Shown here: piece by piece, positions 59,173 to 64,000 of the stretch
How the letters are laid out: every line of letters begins with the position of its first letter
How positions within the stretch are numbered: the first letter of the stretch is position 1
Assembly: GCF_049846925.1 (NCBI RefSeq)
Contig: NZ_JBNCMT010000004.1
Coordinates: 124,001 to 188,000 of the forward strand
Direction: 5' to 3'
Source: Brevibacillus_H sp049846925
GTDB taxonomy: Bacteria > Bacillota > Bacilli > Brevibacillales > Brevibacillaceae
DNA length: 64,000 nucleotides
Made by a program: the position numbers and the translations under genes
The notes under the pieces: model-generated
Told to the model about the DNA's origin: nothing
The model's input: only the letters and a program-made list of their open reading frames with translations
Databases searched by the model: none

Positions 59173-59215
59173 ATTCGTTAGTTAAGATGTAATTAGTATA
59201 ACACATTTAACGAAT
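59173..59215 (-). promoter_or_regulatory. pckA promoter with flanking inverted repeats
   Basis: Extended -10 TGTTATACT (minus, TATACT at 59200-59195) lies between ATTCGTTA (59173-59180) and its inverted copy TAACGAAT (59208-59215). Such an arrangement could bind a gluconeogenesis repressor, but no named box is matched. Confidence 0.4.
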
Positions 59216-59276
59216 TAAGCTACATAATTTTATAAACTAATCCGAAAAAATTTATTATAGGCTGTCCAATTGTGTC

Positions 59277-59300
59277 CAAAAAGGAGGACGAACATCCTCT
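59277..59300 (-). terminator. Terminator of the membrane protein gene at 59302
   Basis: GAGGA / TCCTC stem with a 6-nt loop, followed by CTTTTTGG on the minus strand. Short and of moderate strength. Confidence 0.5.
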
Positions 59301-59301
59301 A

Positions 59302-59760
59302 TTAACGAATTTGTGCCCTCTTATAGATGAAGTCTACCTTCTCAGCCAGGCCTCTGATCTGGTTGCCGTGCAGTTGATAATAAATATCTCGCCCGTCTTC
59401 TCGCTCGAAAAGAATACGGACTCGCCCTTTATCACCAATAACCTTCTTTATTTGACTTGCGGATAGAGTTAGGAAAGGAAATCCTTGTTCTGTAAAACCA
59501 ATGAAAACAGAATCACCATACACGATGACGTCAAACTCGGCCTCATGACGTTCGTCGTCTGCAACAATTGTCTGAGCTTTGCCCTTCCAAAGCGGCTGTT
59601 CGAATCCTTCCTCATCACGGATCTGAAGTACAGGGCTATTGTGTTCCTGCTCCTGCCGCTTCCGTTTCTCTTCTCGTTGACGTGCGAATGAGAAGAGGCC
59701 CCACAAAAAGACGGCGATACTGATAAACAGCGCAATATAGAGCCAATCAGCAGCTTCCAT
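59302..59760 (-). CDS. Small membrane-anchored protein of unknown function
   Basis: 152 residues from ATG 59760 (GAGAGGTAGTCAA). One membrane helix (6-24: WLYIALFISIAVFLWGLF), a basic Arg/Lys/Glu-rich stretch (REEKRKRQEQ), and a cytoplasmic beta-rich domain with DEAEFDVIVYGDS-like and FPFLTLSASQIKKVIGDKGRVRILF. The family is not recognised. Starts 4 bp after the M20 hydrolase stop, so probably one transcript with it. Confidence 0.75.
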   Translation of the reverse strand: MEAADWLYIALFISIAVFLWGLFSFARQREEKRKRQEQEHNSPVLQIRDEEGFEQPLWKGKAQTIVADDERHEAEFDVIVYGDSVFIGFTEQGFPFLTLSASQIKKVIGDKGRVRILFEREDGRDIYYQLHGNQIRGLAEKVDFIYKRAQIR

Positions 59761-59764
59761 TTGA

Positions 59765-60892
59765 CTACCTCTCAAATGTTCTCATGACTGCACGAGTCAG
59801 TATTTCTACTCCAGTAACAAGTGCTTCTCTTTGGAAACGCATATGCGGATGATGTAATCCAGGCTGCAAATCACAACCAAGAGCCAGCATGGTTGCCTTG
59901 ATATGTGGGCACTTGACTGTATAGAAGTGGAAATCTTCCGCTCCCGGGCTGACAGGCGCAGGTTTGAGTCCTTCTTCACCAAGCACGTCTACAATTGCCT
60001 TTGCCATGATTTCCTTCGCTTCTTCATGTACTTCTGCTGCAACCATCTGTGCTCCTAGTTGGAGTTCAATTGTCGCTCCATGGATACTGGCTATGCCGTC
60101 GATTAGTTTTTTCACTTTTTCTACCAAGAGATTCATCTGCTGGTTTGTTTGTGCACGCAAATCGAGTGCAAACACAGCCTTATCTGGAATGATGTTGGTG
60201 CTTTCTCCACCAGCATGAAGCTTTGTCATTTTAACCGTTGCGGGAACGACAGGGTCTACATGAATCATCCCCAAACCGTTGACGATGGCACTGGCAACTT
60301 CGATCGCATTAATTCCCAGATGCGGTCTTGCTCCATGTGCTGCTACACCGGTAATCTCTCCGTCGATAAACATGGCTGCTCCATTGTAAATCGCCGGTCC
60401 TGCGAATCCTGCTTGCATCTCCTGAATTGGGCGCAAATGAACACCATAGAGATAATCAATGTCATCCACAACGCCTTTTTCCACAAGCTTTAATGCACCG
60501 TCACCCTTTTCTTCAGCCGGTTGAAAAAGAATGCGGAGTGTGCCTTTTGGAGTGAATCCACTAGCCTTTAGCGCTTCTATTGTTTCAAGGATCAGCGTCA
60601 TATGTGCATCGTGTCCACAGGAGTGGTTGGCTCTCCATTCCCCATCTACTTCCTGCCAAAGCGCATCAATATCGGTACGAAGAGCAACAACAGGCTTCCC
60701 TTCTCCCCAATCTGCTACCAGCCCTGTACAGTCATCGAAGGTGGTTACTTTCAATCCCAGTTGGCGCATCCGACCTGCAAGATAGTTGGTCGTTTCAAAC
60801 TCTTTCCAACTGATTTCCGGATGGGCATGAAGATGTTCAAATGTTTCCTGGATACGAGATTCACTTGATTGAATACCCTCTTTTAGCTTCAT
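59765..60892 (-). CDS. M20-family amidohydrolase (aminoacylase-like)
   Basis: 375 residues. LHAHPEISWKEFETTNYL, VALRTDIDAL, NHSCGHDAHMTLIL, QPAEEKGDGALKLVEKG and GVHLRP are the M20D motifs, with metal ligands Cys/His in SCGHDAH and Glu in PAEE. The C-terminal dimerisation domain begins near GEITGVAAHGARPH. The family removes acyl groups from amino acids (hippurate, N-acyl amino acids, IAA conjugates). Substrate not predictable. Confidence 0.93.
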   Translation of the reverse strand: MKLKEGIQSSESRIQETFEHLHAHPEISWKEFETTNYLAGRMRQLGLKVTTFDDCTGLVADWGEGKPVVALRTDIDALWQEVDGEWRANHSCGHDAHMTLILETIEALKASGFTPKGTLRILFQPAEEKGDGALKLVEKGVVDDIDYLYGVHLRPIQEMQAGFAGPAIYNGAAMFIDGEITGVAAHGARPHLGINAIEVASAIVNGLGMIHVDPVVPATVKMTKLHAGGESTNIIPDKAVFALDLRAQTNQQMNLLVEKVKKLIDGIASIHGATIELQLGAQMVAAEVHEEAKEIMAKAIVDVLGEEGLKPAPVSPGAEDFHFYTVKCPHIKATMLALGCDLQPGLHHPHMRFQREALVTGVEILTRAVMRTFER

Positions 60893-60978
60893 GAATTATC
60901 CTCCCCTGTTACCCTGATTTCACTACCTTCGAAATCATTTTTTTCTAAATGGAATAGCAGATGCTGCGAACACCTGCA

Positions 60979-61998
60979 TTATAGCACAGGTTTTTGGCCG
61001 AAATAGGAAATACCGATAGCCTCTCTGACTTCTCTCATTGTTTCTTTTGCAATTTTTTGTGCTCTCCCAGTGCCATCAATCAGGATTTCATCGACCAGGT
61101 GCGGATTTGCTTCATATTGTTGTCTGCGCTCCCTCATCGGATCGAGTAAACGATTTAGCTGGTCTGCTGCGATTTGTTTGCACTCTACACAGCCAATTTT
61201 GCCTAGTGTGCAAGCTTGGCCGATTTCATCACACCCTGACTCATGAAAAGCCTGATGGTACATGTAGACCGGACAAACTTCGGGATGTCCTGGGTCATTT
61301 TTGTGAATGCGGGCTGGATCGGTAACAGCCCTTTTCATTTTGTCATACACTTCTTCCCGTGTGGCATCGAGTTCAATCGCATTGCCCAGACTTTTGCTCA
61401 TCTTGCTCTTTCCGTCCAGTCCGGTCAGGCGGGGCACAGACCCGATCAGCGCCTGCGGTTCTCGGAAGATTGGTTGATACAATTCATTAAAACGGCGTAC
61501 AATGCGTCTTGTCTGTTCAATATGAGGAATCTGGTCCTCCCCTACAGGCACCAGAGTTGCTTTGCAAAAGGTGATATCGGCTGCCTGGCTCACCGGATAG
61601 CCCAGGAATCCGTAGTTTAATTGAGTATAGCCTTTTTCTGCTGCTTCTGATTTGATCGTGGGATTGTGACGCAAGGAATTCACGCTCACAAACATGGAAA
61701 AAAAGACAGTTAGCTCAGCAATTTCCGGGATCAGCGACTGAATGAAGATGGTCGCTTTGTTTGGGTCGATCCCCACTGCCAGATAATCCAGCGTGATCTG
61801 TCTGACATGTTCTTGAATGAGCTCTGGTCGTTCGAAGTGGGTGGTCAACGCCTGCACATCAGCTAACAGAATGAAAGTTTCATAGTCATCCTGCAGTTTC
61901 ACACGATTTTGCAAGCTGCCAACATAATGGCCCAAGTGTAATTTGCCAGTTGTGCGGTCGCCTGTGAGTACTCTTTCTAGTTTTGTGGAAGTTGTCAT
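60979..61998 (-). CDS. trpS: Tryptophanyl-tRNA synthetase, iron-sulfur-type
   Basis: 339 residues from ATG 61998, the usual family start (RBS AAGGAG 8 bp before). Class I signatures: GKLHLGHYVG (HIGH-like) and KSKMSKSLGN (KMSKS). A cysteine cluster near the anticodon-binding part, C-x20-C-x6-C-x2-C (VCPVYMY ... QACTLGKIGCVEC), resembles the C-x22-C-x6-C-x2-C [4Fe-4S] site of Thermotoga maritima TrpRS, so a cluster is likely. Regulated by a T-box and preceded by an in-frame MSDGWWW leader; a start at 62073 would give a 364-residue form. Confidence 0.95.
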   Translation of the reverse strand: MTTSTKLERVLTGDRTTGKLHLGHYVGSLQNRVKLQDDYETFILLADVQALTTHFERPELIQEHVRQITLDYLAVGIDPNKATIFIQSLIPEIAELTVFFSMFVSVNSLRHNPTIKSEAAEKGYTQLNYGFLGYPVSQAADITFCKATLVPVGEDQIPHIEQTRRIVRRFNELYQPIFREPQALIGSVPRLTGLDGKSKMSKSLGNAIELDATREEVYDKMKRAVTDPARIHKNDPGHPEVCPVYMYHQAFHESGCDEIGQACTLGKIGCVECKQIAADQLNRLLDPMRERRQQYEANPHLVDEILIDGTGRAQKIAKETMREVREAIGISYFGQKPVL

Positions 61999-62073
61999 TG
62001 TGATTGCTCCTTTGTATGTTTTTTTGCGACTGTCCTTCTTTCTGTTCTGTTTCCACCACCAACCATCGCTCAT
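61999..62073 (-). CDS. In-frame TrpRS leader / N-terminal extension with three Trp codons
   Basis: ATG 62073 follows AAAGGAGGTGG, the best Shine-Dalgarno in the region, at 7 bp. It reads MSDGWWWKQNRKKDSRKKTY..., continuing without a stop into TrpRS at 61998. Three consecutive TGG codons at positions 5-7 could stall ribosomes when charged tRNA-Trp is low. It may be a translated N-terminal extension or a regulatory leader; homologues usually start at the 61998 ATG. Unproven. Confidence 0.5.
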
Positions 62074-62093
62074 AGGCGACCACCTCCTTTCAA

Positions 62094-62201
62094 CCCCACC
62101 GATAGTAGCAAATGCTGGTATCGGCGGGGACCCCGGTTTTATCCCCAACGGCTAAAGCTAGCGCTGATGCCGCCGGGGGCCCCGGTTTCAACCCCACCGA
62201 T
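62094..62201 (-). repeat. 49-bp tandem structured repeat (2.5 copies) in the trpS leader
   Basis: Unit starts at 62094, 62143 and 62192 are exactly 49 bp apart (third copy truncated). On the trpS strand each full unit is a hairpin with caps CCCC/GGGG, one or two G.U pairs and variable arms: CCGAT/ATCGG in unit 1 and CGGC/GCCG in unit 2. The right side of each ends GGGGTCCCCG or GGGGCCCCCG. The caps match the repeats in the tRNA cluster. It lies between the T-box terminator and the MSDGWWW start. Confidence 0.8.
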
Positions 62202-62220
62202 TGTAGCAATAAATGAACGC

Positions 62221-62515
62221 AAAAAAGCCCCACATCTCAAGGGACGTGGGGCCGCGGTGCCACCCTATTTAGTCAGGAACGACTCTCTCAAAGGTTCGAA
62301 CGAGATGACATCTTGTCTCTCGATAAACCCGTCTCTTGGTAACGGGGAGACACTCCCGGATTCACCTACTGAAGACATATATCCTGTTCAGCGAATCAAC
62401 TCCGAAGTCCATTCAGCGAGGGTATCGCATCGGTTCACACCAGCCACCGACTCTCTGAAACAATACTACCTGGCCTACTACTCTTCGTCACAGTTGATCA
62501 AATTTCCTTAAATTG
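62221..62515 (-). ncRNA. Tryptophan T-box leader of trpS
   Basis: Minus-strand T-box AGGGTGGCACCGCGG at 62266-62252, with the terminator stem GCCCCAC / GTGGGGC and six T residues at 62252-62221. The specifier in the upstream stem I is TGG (62411-62409, context GAATGGACTTC), i.e. tryptophan. An AG-bulge-type stem I and apical loop are recognisable. Uncharged tRNA-Trp would stabilise the antiterminator. Region 62000-62570 is fully accounted for by this, the repeats and the promoter. Confidence 0.9.
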
Positions 62516-62521
62516 AGTATT

Positions 62522-62550
62522 AGTTTATGCAAATCAGGTAGTCTTGTCAA
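62522..62550 (-). promoter_or_regulatory. trpS promoter
   Basis: Minus strand -35 TTGACA (62550-62545), 17-bp spacer, -10 TAAACT (62527-62522). Transcription would start near 62515, just ahead of the T-box leader. Confidence 0.75.
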
Positions 62551-62570
62551 ACCCAATTTTTACGGTACCA

Positions 62571-62918
62571 TTAAACCTGTTGGGCCGTCAGACGTATGAG
62601 AGAATCGAGTTTTAACTGATCCCGAATGGAACCAACCGTCTCAATTTTCTCTTTCACATGTAAATAAGCAAGCTCATCGCCCTGAAAAAACATTCGGATA
62701 TCCTGCTCATCGCCTCGAACCAGCAAATCGTAATCGGCTTTGTCATGCCACGGTCTGAACTCCATTCGATCAGCACTGATGACGAGCGTAAATCCTTGGT
62801 TTCGATCCTTGACAACCACCCCGACTCGGCGTTCCCAGTTGCGAGTAACAATGCGCAAAAACGACTTCTGATTCACTCGTTCAATAAATTGTTGCAGTAA
62901 TGTCTGGATCGAACTCAC
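62571..62918 (-). CDS. SCP2-like sterol/lipid-binding-fold protein
   Basis: 115 residues from GTG 62918 (TTGGGGAG 9 bp before). VSSIQTLLQQFIERVNQKSFLRIVTRNW then VVVKDRNQGFTLVISADRMEFRP and ADYDLLVRGDEQDIRMFFQGD look like the SCP2-domain small proteins of Bacilli (YusD type). Lipid binding is family knowledge. No neighbours suggest a pathway. Confidence 0.7.
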   Translation of the reverse strand: MSSIQTLLQQFIERVNQKSFLRIVTRNWERRVGVVVKDRNQGFTLVISADRMEFRPWHDKADYDLLVRGDEQDIRMFFQGDELAYLHVKEKIETVGSIRDQLKLDSLIRLTAQQV

Positions 62919-63007
62919 CGCGGACCACTCCCCAACCAATAATTACCATGGTTAGATGGTTCTTTACGGGTTGAGTCGAATCCTTTGACGAGCGGTAAGA
63001 GGCTGTG

Positions 63008-63364
63008 TCACCTATTGTCGGGTGCAGAGGCTAAGTTTTGACAACTTTTCCCGTTAATATAATAGCTGTCTTCCCGATAAGCTACGAAAGCAATCTCAAC
63101 CTCAGGCAATCCCAAAGACAACACATGCTTGGTAACAGCTTCTGCAAACCGATTCCTTACCTCTGGTCCCCGTTCAAACCAGGCAACTTCAATAAACGGG
63201 AATGAGGGAACCACTTTGCCATCAAAGACACCTGTCGTTGACAAGACTTCCAAAGTAAAGTTATCCGTTCCACACTCACAAACAAGAGCCAGTTCTTCCA
63301 CCATCGGCTTGCTGATCTCACATAATTGCTCCGGTTTGATTCCGCGAATGAGTAGATGAGGCAT
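63008..63364 (-). CDS. DUF1904 (tautomerase-like) protein
   Basis: 118 residues, RBS AAGGAGGATTTCC. PHLLIRGIKPEQLCEISKPMVEELALVCE with an N-terminal Pro after Met, VPSFPFIEVAWFERGPEVRNRFAEAVTKHVLSL in parts: the DUF1904 fold, related to 4-oxalocrotonate tautomerase. Its 5' end overlaps the 3' end of the upstream membrane gene by 47 bp. Confidence 0.85.
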   Translation of the reverse strand: MPHLLIRGIKPEQLCEISKPMVEELALVCECGTDNFTLEVLSTTGVFDGKVVPSFPFIEVAWFERGPEVRNRFAEAVTKHVLSLGLPEVEIAFVAYREDSYYINGKSCQNLASAPDNR

Positions 63365-63794
63365 GGAAATCCTCCTTGAGTAAATTCTCTGCTACGTGAT
63401 GATGCTGAGACTGTTTGTGGTTTTTCTTCACTGAATGCTTCCAACCATAAACCAGGCACCAGCTTCCGGCTACCACATGCAATGATACCATCCACGATAC
63501 AGCAAAACCACTACGAACTGTCAGGAAGATCCCCGTACCAATTGCCACGAGCACTGTCACCAGATAGATGATACCGGATATCTTTTTCACTTGCCCTTTT
63601 TTCGTTACTTTCATCATCTTCAGTGCATGGGTAAAAGAAACGATGAGAATCAAGCCAAGGACACATATACTTGTCACGATATGAACAACCAAAAGGGAAG
63701 AGTAAACCTTCCATAGACCCGGACTCGCTGGCACGAACAGGCCAAATCCGGTAACTGCTGCAAGTACCGTTAACCAAAAGGCAAGTCTAGTCAA
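63318..63794 (-). CDS. Four-helix membrane protein, possible b-type cytochrome
   Basis: 158 residues with four membrane helices (about 4-22, 30-54, 70-90 and 98-117). Histidines in VVHIVTS, SFTHALKM and SLHVVAGSWCLVYGWKHS are placed within or at the ends of helices as in small cytochrome b-like (DUF4405/cyt b561-like) proteins. The C-terminal 40 residues are polar. It overlaps the partial upstream gene by 8 bp and the DUF1904 gene by 47 bp. Haem binding is inference. Confidence 0.6.
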   Translation of the reverse strand: MTRLAFWLTVLAAVTGFGLFVPASPGLWKVYSSLLVVHIVTSICVLGLILIVSFTHALKMMKVTKKGQVKKISGIIYLVTVLVAIGTGIFLTVRSGFAVSWMVSLHVVAGSWCLVYGWKHSVKKNHKQSQHHHVAENLLKEDFHASSTHSRNQTGAIM

Positions 63795-64000
63795 GAGTGA
63801 TCACCTTCTCCTTCACATCGAGATCCGTGATTGGAAGCGTACGGTCTGTTCCCGGTGCACCAAAATTCCGCAGCGTAACATTCGCAAAGAACTGTGGAGT
63901 AATACGATAGCGCAGTTTGGACTTGATGGTTACCTTTTTGACGTCTTTCGGCAGGGCAAAGGAATATTCACCGTATCTGGATTCCTTCGGCGGGATCAAA
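63787..64000 (-). CDS. C-terminal part of a larger protein, possibly a multihaem cytochrome
   Basis: The frame is open at the window edge, so 71 codons of the C-terminus are visible. It reads ...PPKESRYGEYSFALPKDVKKVTIKSKLRYRITPQFF and ends VKEKVITLD. The beta-rich form (K-L-R-Y-R-x-x-P-Q) resembles the C-terminal domain common in extracytoplasmic multihaem cytochromes, but no CxxCH is inside this fragment. Overlap with the putative b-type cytochrome supports an electron-transfer pair. Confidence 0.6.
   Translation of the reverse strand, partial: LIPPKESRYGEYSFALPKDVKKVTIKSKLRYRITPQFFANVTLRNFGAPGTDRTLPITDLDVKEKVITLD

Noticed and set aside
62094..62201. CRISPR array
   Set aside because: The period is regular, but the whole unit is repeated and palindromic; there are no unique spacers and no cas genes.

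Overview
This 64 kb window looks like chromosome of a spore-forming Bacillota, most likely of the Paenibacillaceae/Brevibacillus type. That is an inference from gene content: CotJC and coat-like proteins, a SufCDSUB operon, a tryptophan T-box, a yunCDEF cluster and an HKKDCFEK-repeat spore-type protein. No 16S gene is present and no search was run. Gene density is high, most genes are on the minus strand, and operons are separated by clear rho-independent hairpins. No prophage, CRISPR array or complete insertion sequence is visible.

Layout. 1-1.2 kb: the end of cotJC, then six tRNA genes on the minus strand. 1.2-4.8 kb: bmrA-type multidrug ABC exporter with its two-component system. 4.9-6.9 kb: a WG-repeat protein. 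7.0-15.3 kb: a cytochrome c maturation System I operon (ResA-like, CcmD, C, B, A, a membrane protein of unknown role, CcmF, CcmE) facing a divergent nrfHA ammonia-forming nitrite reductase pair, with an FNR-like palindrome between them. 15-24.7 kb: MBL hydrolase, TRIC channel, a TolC-like protein in an apparent monoderm, MarR plus DsbA/FrnE-like protein, a chemoreceptor, and racemase plus LysR. 24.8-32 kb: two more chemoreceptors, Cys/His/Lys-rich repeat proteins, a decayed Nudix gene and a hemerythrin. 32-41.5 kb: OppA-like lipoprotein, MtaD, CorA, a frameshifted acetate-type symporter with its DUF485 partner, an AraC-type regulator and an HD-GYP protein. 41.6-49.1 kb: yunC-yunF cluster, JAMM protein, OsmC, DUF2325 with a Fur-like box, Nudix, SUFU. 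49.2-51.3 kb: three tRNAs, a decayed oppA, an ankyrin/SYDGGG protein, and a MITE-like element inserted inside a terminator. 51.4-57.4 kb: sufCDSUB and a DUF1802 gene sharing a promoter motif. 57.5-64 kb: pckA, an M20 hydrolase, trpS under a T-box, and small genes at the edge.

How the genes work together. NrfHA needs covalently bound haem, and the adjacent ccm operon would supply it. The cysteine-type CcmE (CPSKY instead of HxxxY) and the lack of a recognisable CcmH/CcmI point to the variant System I. The three chemoreceptors, including one with a nitrate-sensor-like ectodomain, and the Suf, hemerythrin, OsmC and DsbA-like genes fit a facultative organism handling nitrite and oxidative stress.

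The most unusual signals are: (1) a family of structured repeats with conserved GGG(T/A)CCCCG and TGGGGT caps and variable but complementary arms, found three times inside the tRNA cluster and as a 2.5-copy 49-bp tandem array in the trpS leader; (2) an in-frame leader or N-terminal extension of TrpRS beginning MSDGWWW behind a near-perfect Shine-Dalgarno, downstream of the T-box, so trpS may have two layers of tryptophan sensing; (3) CATTCTCA direct repeats 11 bp apart in front of both sufC and the DUF1802 gene; (4) a MITE splitting a terminator; and (5) the TolC-like and HKKDCFEK-repeat proteins.
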